Assembly (NCBI GenBank): GCA_963674475.2
Contig: CAXXFQ010000033.1
Span: 310,001-374,000 of the forward strand
Reading direction: 5' to 3'
Source of the DNA: CAXXFQ01 sp963674475
Lineage (GTDB): Bacteria; Planctomycetota; Planctomycetia; Pirellulales; Thermoguttaceae
Length of the DNA: 64,000 nucleotides
Positions 17,323 to 26,010 of this stretch are shown one piece after another. Under the pieces are notes generated by a model, which saw only the letters and a program-made list of their open reading frames with translations, did no database searches and had not been told where the DNA came from. Each line of letters opens with the position of its first letter. The stretch's first letter is position 1. Both the position numbers and the translations under genes were made by a program.

Positions 17323-18081
17323 CTACTCGGAGGGGCGGTCGTCGGTTTCGGGTTCCGTCCCGTCGGCCGCTTCATCCGAACCGGTCGCTTCATTCGAACC
17401 GGTCGCTTCATTCGAACCGGTCGCTTCATCGCAAGAATACTGAAGCTTGCCTAAGTGGGCCGTTCCGGTCAGCCCGCGTAACGAAATGGCCACGAACTGC
17501 CCGGTCTGGTCGGCCAGTTGAATCTGGGTCGAGCTGCTGCGTCCGTTAGGAAAAAAATAAACCGGCACGGACCAGCCATTTCCTTCCGCCTCGTCGTTCG
17601 AAGCCACGTTGTCTTCACTGAGGGCGTCGGACAGAGAGGATGCCGGGTCGAGAAAGACGATCTCGTGTTGTAAATCGTACAAGCATCTGTTGTCTTCGTC
17701 GTCGTCCATCTCGTCACGCGATTCGACGTCCAGCGGCACGGGGCGGATCTCATACTGGTTGCCGCCGGGCCGATACCGAAACCGCTGTGGCTGGCCGGTT
17801 CGCATCGCTTCGACACGAGCTTTATCCAGCGCGACGCGCACTTTTCCTGCGGCGTCGGTCAGCTTCGTCCGGCCCCAGGGGGACATCAGCCGCGGCCAGC
17901 TCAGGCCGACCAACAGGGTCACGATCCCGAGGACGACCAGCATTTCCAAAAGGGTAAAACCGGACGATTTACTCCCCTTTTCCCTTGAAATGGTGCGCCG
18001 TCGCCCGTTTACCCTTCGGGAAAACAGGCTGTTTTCACGCGGGGGAACGCGCGATTTCAAGTTGGAACGCGTCGTTCGCAT
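17323..18081 (-). CDS. gspH: Type II secretion minor pseudopilin GspH
   Basis: A 252-residue prepilin-like protein. The motif SGFTLLEMLVVLGIVTLLVGLSWPRL is at about residues 40-65, and the following AGKVRVALDKARVEAMRTGQ is typical of GspH/FimT. Two oddities stand out. The 40-residue leader before the prepilin motif is encoded by a copy of a dispersed palindromic repeat also present near 22.15 kb. The C-terminus is a repeat of EATGSN units from an 18-bp tandem repeat. No later in-frame ATG precedes the prepilin motif, so the true start may be a non-ATG codon further in. Confidence 0.85.
   Translation of the reverse strand: MRTTRSNLKSRVPPRENSLFSRRVNGRRRTISREKGSKSSGFTLLEMLVVLGIVTLLVGLSWPRLMSPWGRTKLTDAAGKVRVALDKARVEAMRTGQPQRFRYRPGGNQYEIRPVPLDVESRDEMDDDEDNRCLYDLQHEIVFLDPASSLSDALSEDNVASNDEAEGNGWSVPVYFFPNGRSSSTQIQLADQTGQFVAISLRGLTGTAHLGKLQYSCDEATGSNEATGSNEATGSDEAADGTEPETDDRPSE
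17377..17430. repeat. 18-bp tandem repeat, three copies
   Basis: Three near-identical 18-bp units (CGAACCGGTCGCTTCATT) lie head to tail inside gspH. Each unit adds six residues to the acidic C-terminal tail of GspH. The length is a multiple of three, so copy-number change would keep the frame. Confidence 0.95.
18001..18068. repeat. Dispersed palindromic repeat, copy 1 (inside gspH)
   Basis: About 70 bp that resemble 22121-22203: both have CCCTTCGGG near the centre, TTTTCACGC, then GACGCGC/AACGCGC and ATTTCAA-x-TTGGAA. On the minus strand both encode a similar peptide (LK-x-RV-x-x-REN). It lies at the 5' end of gspH, so the repeat is either inside the coding region or just upstream of a later true start. 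Confidence 0.65.
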
Positions 18082-18262
18082 CGGACTCTTGTGATGGTTT
18101 TAAAAAAGGATAAACTCACGCCCCCAGAACCGGTCCAACCGCACTTTGTGGTCAGGCCGGTCCCAAGGGCGTCGAGGAGTTTGTCTGCCAAACGTGGTTT
18201 TGCTCGCCCCCTTACCTTGCGTAAGAAGGCGATTCTTTTTTCAGACGGCCAGGAGACGGCTG

Positions 18263-18808
18263 TTACAGTTCGTCCCCGCCCCCGTCCCCGGCGTCCATGT
18301 CGTCGCCCGACTCGTCGTCGAGATCTTCTTCGTCGTCCATTTCTTCGCCGTCTTCACTGGTTTTGGTCCAGCTGAGGATGTCGTCTTCCGTGTCGTCGAT
18401 CCCGTCGGGGCCGAACGACCAGATGGCCGGTTCCTTGCCCTCAAACCGTTCCGAAGGGTACTCGTACTCGTACTTGGAGCCCCACGGGTCTTTCGGGACC
18501 GAGTTTTTCCCCAAGTAAGGCCCTCGCCAATTGCCTTTGGGGCCGTCTTCTTCCGAGTCGGGTTCTTTAGCCAACGCGGCAAGCCCCTGTTCGGTCGACG
18601 GGTAGGAGTTCATGTCCAAGGCGTACTGGTCCAACGCGCCGCGGAAGGCGTCGATTTGGGTTTTGGCCGCGTCGAGATTGGCCGATTTCTGTCGACCCAA
18701 CACCCGCGGCATGACCATTCCGGCCATCAGCGCGAGGATGGCCATGACGACCAACACTTCGATCAACGTGAAACCTTGACGACCGGTCTGTTTTCGACTG
18801 GTTTTCAT
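18263..18808 (-). CDS. gspG: Type II secretion major pseudopilin GspG
   Basis: A 181-residue major pseudopilin starting at ATG 18808, 11 bp after GGAGG; an ATG eight codons upstream overlaps that GGAGG. The prepilin site is QGFTLIEVLVVMAILALMAG. Classic GspG signatures follow: a helix with QIDAFRGALDQYALDMNSYPSTEQGLAAL, then KNSVPKDPWGSKYEYEYP, and a calcium-site-like FGPDGIDDTEDDILSW. Normal GspG ends close to that SW. Here about 36 more, very acidic residues follow (DEEDLDDESGDDMDAGDGG). GspG polymerises into the pseudopilus. Confidence 0.93.
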   Translation of the reverse strand: MKTSRKQTGRQGFTLIEVLVVMAILALMAGMVMPRVLGRQKSANLDAAKTQIDAFRGALDQYALDMNSYPSTEQGLAALAKEPDSEEDGPKGNWRGPYLGKNSVPKDPWGSKYEYEYPSERFEGKEPAIWSFGPDGIDDTEDDILSWTKTSEDGEEMDDEEDLDDESGDDMDAGDGGGDEL

Positions 18809-18921
18809 AGGAAAATTTTCCTCCAACTTCATCTTTAGTAAGGGCGAATCATCTTCGATTAGAAGACGATTTGCGAAACGAAAATTTCAGTTTATTTCTT
18901 CTTGCCCCGGTTTTTTTCAGC

Positions 18922-18968
18922 CCGGTTAAACCGCCGGTTATTAACCGCCGGTTTTTTTAACCGCCGGC
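18922..18968. repeat. Triple CCGGCGGTTAA repeat at the gspF stop codon
   Basis: Read on the minus strand, CCGGCGGTT recurs three times within about 45 bases. The first copy contains the last Gly-Gly codons and TAA stop of gspF. The other two lie in the 148-bp gspF-gspG gap, separated by short A/T runs. CCGGCGGTT overlaps its own reverse complement, so small hairpins are possible. This may be local slippage duplication. Confidence 0.7.
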
Positions 18969-20162
18969 GTTCATGTCGAAGATCGGCAACAACAGTGCCA
19001 TCATGACAAACCCGATCACCACGCCGATCGACAACAACATGACCGGTTCGATCATTCGGACCATCATGTCCAACAGCCGGGCCGTTTTTCGGTCCAACCC
19101 GTCGGCAATGTTGATCAACACCTGATCGAGGTTGTTCGACTCTTCGGCGATCGTGATCATCGCCATGACCGAATTGGGAAACAGTTTGCTGGCGGCAAGC
19201 GGCCGGGACAACGTGTCGCCGGAACTGATGTTTTCGGCCGAGTCGAGTACCGTTTGGGCCAGGATCGAGTTGCCGGTCGACGCGCTGCTGATGTCCAACG
19301 ATTTCAGCAGCGGCACGCCGTTCTTCAACAGCGTTCCCAACACGCGGCAAAACCGCGACAGGGCCATATTCAAAAAAATCGGACCGAAGATCGGCACACG
19401 AATCTTCCACTTGTCCATAAACGACTTTCCGCCGGGCGTTCGAACCAAATTTTTCAGCCAAACGACCAACCCGATCGCGCCCAGGGCAACGGCCCATCCG
19501 TAGTGACGCAAAAAGTCGCTCAGGGCCAGCAGGACGACCGTGGCCATCGGCAGGCCGCCTTCTTCTTCCATCTGTTGGAACATCTCGGCGAACTTGGGTA
19601 CCAAAAAGGCGACCAGCCCGATCGTGACGATAATGCCAAGCGCCATCAAAAAGGCCGGGTAAAACATCGCGCCGACCACACGGCCTTTGAGTTCCTCTTG
19701 CAATTCCAAAAAGTCGGAAATCCGTTTGAGGGCGTCTTCCAAAAAGGCCCCTTCCGCCCCCGCGCGAACCATGCTGACCGTCAGGTCACTGAAGACGGCC
19801 GGGTGTTTTTCCAACGCTTCGTCAAACGGAATCCCCTCGGCCACGTCGTCACGGACTGCCGCCAGGATCTGGCCCACCTCGGGCGTAACCGCTTGGGAAG
19901 CCAAAATTTCCAGCCCGTCCATCAACGGGACGCCGTTTTCCAAAAGGTCGGCCAGTTGGGTCAACGTCGAGGCGACGTCGGCCGTCTTGATCCCCTTCTT
20001 CAACTGGAGGAGGGGCTTTTTCTCCTTCACCTCTTCCAGCCGGATCACAAACAACGACCGCTCGGCCAGCGCCTGGCGGATCTCCCGATCGTTGCCGGCG
20101 GCCATCGTGCCGGTGGTGTCTTTCCCGTCGGCGGTTCGTGCGGTGTAGGCGTACTGAGGCAT
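18957..20162 (-). CDS. gspF: Type II secretion inner-membrane protein GspF
   Basis: A 401-residue GspF/PilC-type polytopic protein, of standard length. It begins MPQYAYTARTADGK, the usual PilC/GspF start. Two T2SSF domains are visible: residues about 65-190 (LTQLADLLENGVPLMDGLEIL ... FYPAFLMALGIIVTIGLVAFLVPKF) and about 265-390 (FCRVLGTLLKNGVPLLKSLDI ... MIEPVMLLSIGVVIGFVMMALLLPIF). It forms the inner-membrane platform on which GspE acts. It lies 55 bp after gspE. Confidence 0.95.
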   Translation of the reverse strand: MPQYAYTARTADGKDTTGTMAAGNDREIRQALAERSLFVIRLEEVKEKKPLLQLKKGIKTADVASTLTQLADLLENGVPLMDGLEILASQAVTPEVGQILAAVRDDVAEGIPFDEALEKHPAVFSDLTVSMVRAGAEGAFLEDALKRISDFLELQEELKGRVVGAMFYPAFLMALGIIVTIGLVAFLVPKFAEMFQQMEEEGGLPMATVVLLALSDFLRHYGWAVALGAIGLVVWLKNLVRTPGGKSFMDKWKIRVPIFGPIFLNMALSRFCRVLGTLLKNGVPLLKSLDISSASTGNSILAQTVLDSAENISSGDTLSRPLAASKLFPNSVMAMITIAEESNNLDQVLINIADGLDRKTARLLDMMVRMIEPVMLLSIGVVIGFVMMALLLPIFDMNAGG

Positions 20163-20217
20163 TCTTTGTTTGGCCGTTCGTTATTTTTAGCGTGGGCAAC
20201 CCGCCGGCGGTTTGTCG

Positions 20218-21915
20218 CTAATCCGCTTTGGTGACTCGCAAAATTTCGTCGATCGACGTGCGTCCCCAGAGGACTTTTCGCCAGCCGTCTTCACGCAAGG
20301 TTCGCATCCCGGCACGCAGCGCGGCCCGCTTGATCTCGGCCGAGGAGATCTTTTCACCGGCCAGCGATCGAATTTCGTCGTTCGTTTCCAGCAGTTCGTA
20401 GATCCCGAGTCGGCCCGCGTAGCCGGTTCCCCGACAGTGGCGGCATCCCACGGGGCGGTAAATTTTGTCGCCGCTGTCCATGAGGTCCTGGTAGGGGAAA
20501 TCGGCCGGGATGTCGATCGGGTCGGGGTCGTACGCCTCGCGGCATTCGGGGCAAAGGGTTCGCACAAGCCGTTGGGCCAAAACCCCTTCGACCGTGCTGG
20601 AAACCAAAAACGGCTCGACCCCCATGTCGATCATCCGCATGAAGGCTCCGGCCGCGTCGTTGGTGTGCAAGGTGCTGAAGACCAAGTGGCCGGTCAGCGA
20701 CGCTTGGACCGCGTTTTCGCCCGTTTCGAGGTCGCGGATTTCTCCGATCAGCACGACGTCCGGGTCGTGTCGCAAAATGGCCCGCAGGCAGGCGGCGAAC
20801 GTCAGGCCGACCTTTTGGTGGACCTGGATCTGGTTGATCCCTTCGAGTTGGTATTCGATCGGGTCTTCGGTCGTGATGATCTTGGTCGCTTCGTCCTTGA
20901 TCTCATTGAGCGCACTGTAAAGCGTCGTCGTCTTTCCCGAACCGGTCGGGCCGGTGACCAGGACGATTCCGTGTGGCACGTCGATCAACCGTTTGAACCG
21001 GCCATAGGTGTCGTCGTCCATCCCGATCCCCTGGAGCGAAAACTGCATTCGGTCCTTGTCGAGGATACGCATGACGATCCCCTCGCCGTGGAGCATCGGG
21101 ATGATCGACACGCGGATGTCGACCTCGCGTCCGGAGACCTTCAGCTTGATGCGGCCGTCTTGGGGAACCCGCTTTTCGGCGATGTTCAACTTGGCCATGA
21201 TTTTCAATCGACTGACGATGGCCGATTGAAATCGGTTCAGCTCGGGCGGAATCGGCTGCTTCTGCAAAACGCCGTCGATCCGGTAACGGATTTTCATGCC
21301 GTTGGGCTGGGCCTCGAGGTGGATGTCGCTCGTGCGAGCCTCGATCGCCTCTTCGAGAATCTCGTTGACCAACCGGACAACCGGCGCCAGCTGGGCCGCT
21401 TCGGAATCGTCCGACTGGTCCCAATCGATCTCTTCGACGATCTCGATGCCGCCACGCCGCGCCTCGTCTTCGGCCAAAAGTCCGTCGATCGTCTCGGCCC
21501 CGACGCCCAGATGGGTCTTGATCAGCTTGCTTACATCCTCGGGCAACGCCAGAACCGGGGTGACGCTCCGGCCGATCGCCGCGCCGACGGCGTCTAACGC
21601 GTGGAGGTCGAACGGGTTGCCGGTGGCGACGACCACGGTGCCATCTTCTTCCAGCAAGGGGAAAAGATTATGGCGGTGGATCAGCTTTAGCGGAAAACCT
21701 TTCAGGATCGAAAGGTCCGGTTCGATTGCGGCCAGGTCGACCATCTCGATTCCGAGCATCGCGCCGACGGCTGCCAGGGCATCATCTTCGCTTTGGAAAC
21801 CCAATTCGCTCGCGACGAGGGCCAAATGACCGTCGCGCGACTGGGCCTCTTGCGCAAGGGCCATCTGATGCGAATCCAATCGCTCCTTGAAGGGCACGGC
21901 TCGGGCGTGAATCAT
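20218..21915 (-). CDS. gspE: Type II secretion ATPase GspE
   Basis: A 565-residue GspE/PilB ATPase that powers pseudopilus assembly. The N-terminal domain (about 1-150) precedes the core. The core shows an Asp-box-like region, Walker A GPTGSGKTTTLYSAL near residue 330, ILRHDPDVVLIGEIRD (Walker B), and a His-box with GHLVFSTLHTNDAAG. The zinc-binding tetracysteine follows (CPECREAYD ... CRHCRGTGYAGR). The first ATG is at 21915; ATG 21864 is an alternative. It is the first gene of the operon E-F-G-H-I-J-K-L-M. No gspC, gspD or gspN is present in the window. Confidence 0.96.
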   Translation of the reverse strand: MIHARAVPFKERLDSHQMALAQEAQSRDGHLALVASELGFQSEDDALAAVGAMLGIEMVDLAAIEPDLSILKGFPLKLIHRHNLFPLLEEDGTVVVATGNPFDLHALDAVGAAIGRSVTPVLALPEDVSKLIKTHLGVGAETIDGLLAEDEARRGGIEIVEEIDWDQSDDSEAAQLAPVVRLVNEILEEAIEARTSDIHLEAQPNGMKIRYRIDGVLQKQPIPPELNRFQSAIVSRLKIMAKLNIAEKRVPQDGRIKLKVSGREVDIRVSIIPMLHGEGIVMRILDKDRMQFSLQGIGMDDDTYGRFKRLIDVPHGIVLVTGPTGSGKTTTLYSALNEIKDEATKIITTEDPIEYQLEGINQIQVHQKVGLTFAACLRAILRHDPDVVLIGEIRDLETGENAVQASLTGHLVFSTLHTNDAAGAFMRMIDMGVEPFLVSSTVEGVLAQRLVRTLCPECREAYDPDPIDIPADFPYQDLMDSGDKIYRPVGCRHCRGTGYAGRLGIYELLETNDEIRSLAGEKISSAEIKRAALRAGMRTLREDGWRKVLWGRTSIDEILRVTKAD

Positions 21916-22795
21916 GGCGTTGCTAAAGGAAGGAGGGAAAGCCGGATCGGTTTGCCACGGGGCACGGAACGATCCTTCTGGCTTAATTATTCAGGTGTGC
22001 GTTTCCAAACAACTCTATTTTAATGGTTCCCCGGCTCGAGGGAGAGGCGGCGCAACAAGAAAAAAAGGAAAAGTTTCCCTAATTTTCGATTGAACCAGGC
22101 TCAAAGTGGCTTTTACACCAATTCCCGTTGGAAACTGCGTGTTCACCCTTCGGGGAACCGGGCCATTTTCACGCTGGTGGACGCGCAATTTCAAATTGGA
22201 ATGTGCAGTACACCTGAGGGGGGGGTGTTTGGAGTGATTTTTGGTATGTGCAATCAATACATCTATTCTAATCGCTCCCCGACGAGGGTCAAGATCGTTC
22301 CGTGAATGATACGCTAAGGGGGGGTGCCTTTAGTTCCCTATTGGGGTTTGTCCGTTCGGGGAAATCGGGTAGATTCGGTAAACACAAAATTGACCTCTTG
22401 GGGCGGAAGGGCGACAAGGGGCGTTACCCGGATGGTTTCTCGACTTAGAAGGAAAAACGGATCGAGAGAACCGTCTTGAGAAAAGAACTTGGTTGATCCG
22501 TGAAAGCCTGACATGACCCTCTGGGGTGGGGGTGTCGTGGCGGTTTCCCCGTTTTTTTGGTTTTGTTGAACTTTTTCTCTCCCGGCCGCGTAAAGGCCAT
22601 CACGCCAGACGAGCTGAGTGCGAATCGGCTCCAGGAGGCGAAAGGGGGGGAAGGTTCGCACGATCGAACCGAGGGTGACCCGGCGAACGGACGTTCGGCG
22701 AACGGAGGTTCGGCCGATCGATCAATCCGACCGGTTTCGGGTCAGATCCCTTTTCTCTTCAGGACCGATTGGATTCGCAAAAAAGGAAATTGGGC
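21916..22795. other. Long divergent intergenic region, with a dispersed repeat
   Basis: About 880 bases between gspE and the divergent peptidase gene. It holds the palindromic repeat at 22121-22203, directly followed by a G-rich run (22215-22228). A weak minus-strand promoter for gspE is possible near 21985-22015 (TTGTTT, 17 bp, TAATTA). The frames here show no family features. A similar G-rich motif (TGCACCTCAGC plus eight G) recurs near 29650. Confidence 0.4.
22121..22203. repeat. Dispersed palindromic repeat, copy 2
   Basis: An imperfect palindrome. The left arm (22129-22146, TTGGAAACTGCGTGTTCA) matches the reverse complement of the right arm (about 22178-22196). The centre carries CCCTTCGGGGAACCGGG. 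It shares its central and right parts with 18001-18068 in gspH. It may be a REP/MITE-like element; no transposase gene is nearby. Confidence 0.65.
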
Positions 22796-23977
22796 ATGGA
22801 GGCTCGTTCAATTCGTCTCGCTCTTGGCGCGGTCCTCGTCTTTGGCCTGTTGGCTTCGACCTCGGAGGCCGCTCGTTCTCGTAAAGCCCGTTTTAAAACG
22901 GCCAACTATCTGGTCGAGCATGAAGACGCCGGACTGGCTAAGCAGGTGGCCCAACGGGCCGAGACCTATCGAAAAGTCCTGGCCGAAACGTGGCTCGGCA
23001 AAACCTTGCCGAACTGGTCGTCCCCTTGTCTGATTACCCTTCGGGTCGGGCCATCGCTCGGTGCGGGCGGGGCGACGTCGTTCGTCTTCGATCGGGGCGA
23101 GGTCTACGGCTGGCGGATGTCGATCCAAGGTTCTCGCCAACGGATGCTCGACTCGGTCTTGCCGCATGAAATCACGCATATGATCCTGGCCAGCCATTTT
23201 CGTCGACCGTTGCCCCGCTGGGCCGACGAAGGGGCCGCCACGTCGGTCGAGCATATCAGCGAGCGTCAAAAACATTACCGGATGTTGGCCGAACATCTTC
23301 AGACCGGCCGTGGGATACCGTTTAATCGGATGTTCGCGATGACCGAATATCCGAAAGACATCATGCCGCTTTATACCCAGAGTTTTTCGTTGGCCGAGTA
23401 TCTCATCCAACAGGGGGGGCGGAAGAAATACATCTGTTTTTTGGAAGCGGGCCTCGAACAGGATAATTGGTCGCGGGCCCTTCGTTCCTTTTACGAGATC
23501 GACAACGTCGGCGGGCTTCAGACCAGTTGGGTCGCTTGGGTCCGACGTGGACATCCGACCTTGCCGTCGTTTGACGCCCCGGGCGGCGCACCAAATTTGG
23601 AAATGCCGGATCGAATCGAGCCTGGTCGCGGCGAGCCGGAGCGTATGTTGGCGCAGATCGAACCGTTCTCGAAGCTTGGGTACGAAAAAACGGCCCAGTC
23701 GAGTGCGAAACGGTCTCGGCCCGAACCGAACTTGATCTACCACGTTCCCCGTTCGCGCCAGTTGGCTTCGAATTTAGTGCCGGTCGTTTTCGAAGAAGAT
23801 AAGTCCAGTAGTTCCTCGTCGGTCGTGGCGGCGGTTCACGACGAGGCGACCGACCGGACCCGCGTCGTTCCGGCCCCGTATTACAGCGGAGCGGATCGGA
23901 CGACAACCACCCAGGCGGCCCGGCCGCAGGAGTTTGAGTATCCGACCCAGACGATCCTCGAGTGGCGACGCAAGTAA
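22796..23977 (+). CDS. Secreted gluzincin-like metallopeptidase (peptidase MA-like)
   Basis: A 393-residue protein from ATG 22796, which follows AAGGAAATTGGGC; a start nine codons upstream is less likely. A signal peptide is seen at residues 1-25 (LALGAVLVFGLLASTSEA). The catalytic region has HEITH (His124, Glu125, His128) and a downstream Glu in RWADEGAA (about Glu145), the HExxH...E layout of gluzincins such as the peptidase MA family. The C-terminal third is low in complexity. Substrate unknown; probably exported to the periplasm. It stands alone, divergent from the secretion operon. Confidence 0.75.
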   Translation: MEARSIRLALGAVLVFGLLASTSEAARSRKARFKTANYLVEHEDAGLAKQVAQRAETYRKVLAETWLGKTLPNWSSPCLITLRVGPSLGAGGATSFVFDRGEVYGWRMSIQGSRQRMLDSVLPHEITHMILASHFRRPLPRWADEGAATSVEHISERQKHYRMLAEHLQTGRGIPFNRMFAMTEYPKDIMPLYTQSFSLAEYLIQQGGRKKYICFLEAGLEQDNWSRALRSFYEIDNVGGLQTSWVAWVRRGHPTLPSFDAPGGAPNLEMPDRIEPGRGEPERMLAQIEPFSKLGYEKTAQSSAKRSRPEPNLIYHVPRSRQLASNLVPVVFEEDKSSSSSSVVAAVHDEATDRTRVVPAPYYSGADRTTTTQAARPQEFEYPTQTILEWRRK

Positions 23978-24146
23978 AAAATAAAAAAGCACCTTTGACT
24001 CGGCCGATTTTTTAAAAAACAATATTTTTTGTCGGGTCTTCCGGGGTATGCGCATCTGAGGTTTTTTAGAGTCGTTTGTTTTTTTCGATCAAGCGGCTTT
24101 CGCCCGACGTTTCCAAAAAACCTCGAATTCTGTATGAGGCGGTCCG

Positions 24147-25409
24147 ATGCCGTTGGTCCCGCTTACGCCGGAGGTCAGTTCGTCGTCTGACGCGTCGTCG
24201 GGTCGATCCGGCCCTGACGCGTCGAAGAAGAGCCCTTATCTGTGGACGATGAATTTCGGCCCGCAGCACCCGGCCACGCATACGACTTTGCGTCTGATTC
24301 TCACGATCCAAGGGGAGCGGGTCATCCGCGCCGAGCCGGAGATCGGTTATCTGCATTCCGGTTTCGAAAAGCTGGGCGAACATCTCGACTACAACCAGTA
24401 CGTCACAATCACCGACCGGATGAACTACCTCTCGCCGATGTCGAACAACGTCGGCTGGCACGAGGCGGTCGAGCGGCTTTTGGGGATCGAGACGACGGCC
24501 CGCTGTCAGTACATCCGGGTTATCGTGGCCGAACTGTCGCGGATCGCCGACCATTTGGTCTGCAACGGGGCGATGGGACTGGACACGGGGGCGTATACGT
24601 ACTTTCTCTACGCGTTCAACGAGCGCGAGACGCTTTACGATATCTTCGAATCGTTGACTGGTGCCCGGTATACCAACAGTTACACGCGTGTCGGCGGTTT
24701 GATGCACGACATGACCCGGGAGACGGTCGAGCGGATCCGACGATTTTTGGACCGTGATTTGCCCAAAGCGATTCGGGACATGGGGCGGCTGTTGAACCGG
24801 AATCGGATCTTCATCGATCGGACGCGGGGAATCGGCCTTTTGTCGCGGGAAGAGGCAATCAATCGCGGGTGCAGCGGTCCGGTCGCCCGGGCCAGCGGGG
24901 TCGAGCGGGACCTCCGTCGCGACGAGCCGTATCTGGCGTACGACGATTTCGACTTTGACGTCTGCGTGGCCGACGAAGGGGACTGTTACACTCGGTTTCT
25001 CATCCGGTTGGCCGAAATCGAAGAGAGTGCGCGGATCGTCCGGCAGGCGATCGAGAACTTGCCCGAAGGTCCGATCAACGTCGGGCCGGCCGCCCGCGTC
25101 GCCTTGCCCGAGAAGGAACCGGTCCACGAGACGATCGAAGGGCTGATTACCCATTTCGAACTGCTGATGGCCAATCGGGGGGCCGTTTTTCCCCGCGAGG
25201 CGCTTTACACGGCGACCGAGGCGCCCAATGGCGAGTTGGGGTTTTATCTGGTTTCCGACGGTTCGCCGCGCGCCTATCGGGCCCGGTGTCGTCCGCCGTC
25301 GCTGATCCACTTCGCGTTGTTTCAGGACCTGATCCGTGGGCATCGGCTCAGTGATGTCGTGGCCGTGTTGGGGAGTTTGAACGTTATTGCCGCGGAGTTG
25401 GACCGATGA
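24147..25409 (+). CDS. nuoD: NADH-quinone oxidoreductase subunit D
   Basis: A 420-residue NuoD (49-kDa subunit), part of the peripheral arm of complex I that lines the quinone site. Diagnostic parts are MNFGPQHPATHTTLRLIL, IGYLHSGFEKLGEHLDYNQY, and the ending LGSLNVIAAELDR (family: ...DLVFGEIDR). The first 33 residues are a Ser-rich leader not usual in NuoD; the conserved part starts at YLWTMNFGP. GAGGCGGTCCG precedes the ATG. Its stop overlaps the nuoE start (ATGA). Only D, E and F are here. Confidence 0.95.
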   Translation: MPLVPLTPEVSSSSDASSGRSGPDASKKSPYLWTMNFGPQHPATHTTLRLILTIQGERVIRAEPEIGYLHSGFEKLGEHLDYNQYVTITDRMNYLSPMSNNVGWHEAVERLLGIETTARCQYIRVIVAELSRIADHLVCNGAMGLDTGAYTYFLYAFNERETLYDIFESLTGARYTNSYTRVGGLMHDMTRETVERIRRFLDRDLPKAIRDMGRLLNRNRIFIDRTRGIGLLSREEAINRGCSGPVARASGVERDLRRDEPYLAYDDFDFDVCVADEGDCYTRFLIRLAEIEESARIVRQAIENLPEGPINVGPAARVALPEKEPVHETIEGLITHFELLMANRGAVFPREALYTATEAPNGELGFYLVSDGSPRAYRARCRPPSLIHFALFQDLIRGHRLSDVVAVLGSLNVIAAELDR

Positions 25410-25933
25410 GTGAAGCGAAACACGAACCCCGCTTGTCCGAAGCGACCCGCGCGGCGGTGCTCGCGCATCGGGGCCGGTTTGCCGACCGTCGGGCCGCCGT
25501 CTTGCCCGCATTGCACGAGATCAATACCGAGTTGGGCCACGTCCCACGGTGGGCCGTCGGGCAGTTGGCCGGTTGGCTCGACTTGCACCCGGCCGAGGTG
25601 GAGGACACCGTTTCGTTTTATTCCTTTTTCAAGCGGGACCGGGCGGCCGTCGGGGCGGTTCGGATCTGGGTCTGCCGGTCGATCGTTTGCGCCGCTTCTT
25701 GCGCCGCTTTGGGCGGGGAGCCGTTGTTGGAATACCTTTGTGAAAAGTTGGGGATCGAGCCGGGCCAGACGACCGAGGACGGACGCATCACGGTCGAGGC
25801 GGCCGAGTGTCTGGGGGCCTGTGACGTGGCACCGGCGATGTTGGTCGGAGAGACCCTTTACGGCAACCTGACTTGTGAAAAGGTCGACCGTTTGCTCGAC
25901 GAACTGCGGGAAACGCGTTCCGGGGAAGATTGA
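25406..25933 (+). CDS. nuoE: NADH-quinone oxidoreductase subunit E
   Basis: A 175-residue NuoE (24-kDa subunit), thioredoxin-fold, carrying the [2Fe-2S] cluster N1a next to NuoF. Cluster cysteines are seen as CRSIVC and, about 40 residues on, CLGACDVAP. The N-terminus has VLPALHEINTELGHVPRWA and the VEDTVSFYSFF motif. It starts at ATG 25406, inside the nuoD stop. A third cysteine pair (CAASC) is close to the first cluster ligand. Confidence 0.93.
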   Translation: MSEAKHEPRLSEATRAAVLAHRGRFADRRAAVLPALHEINTELGHVPRWAVGQLAGWLDLHPAEVEDTVSFYSFFKRDRAAVGAVRIWVCRSIVCAASCAALGGEPLLEYLCEKLGIEPGQTTEDGRITVEAAECLGACDVAPAMLVGETLYGNLTCEKVDRLLDELRETRSGED

Positions 25934-26010
25934 ACGGACTGAGTTGATAGTGCTAAATTTTCGTTTCGTCGAATGAGATCAAAAACGTTTTTCTAGAACG
26001 GACCGTTATC

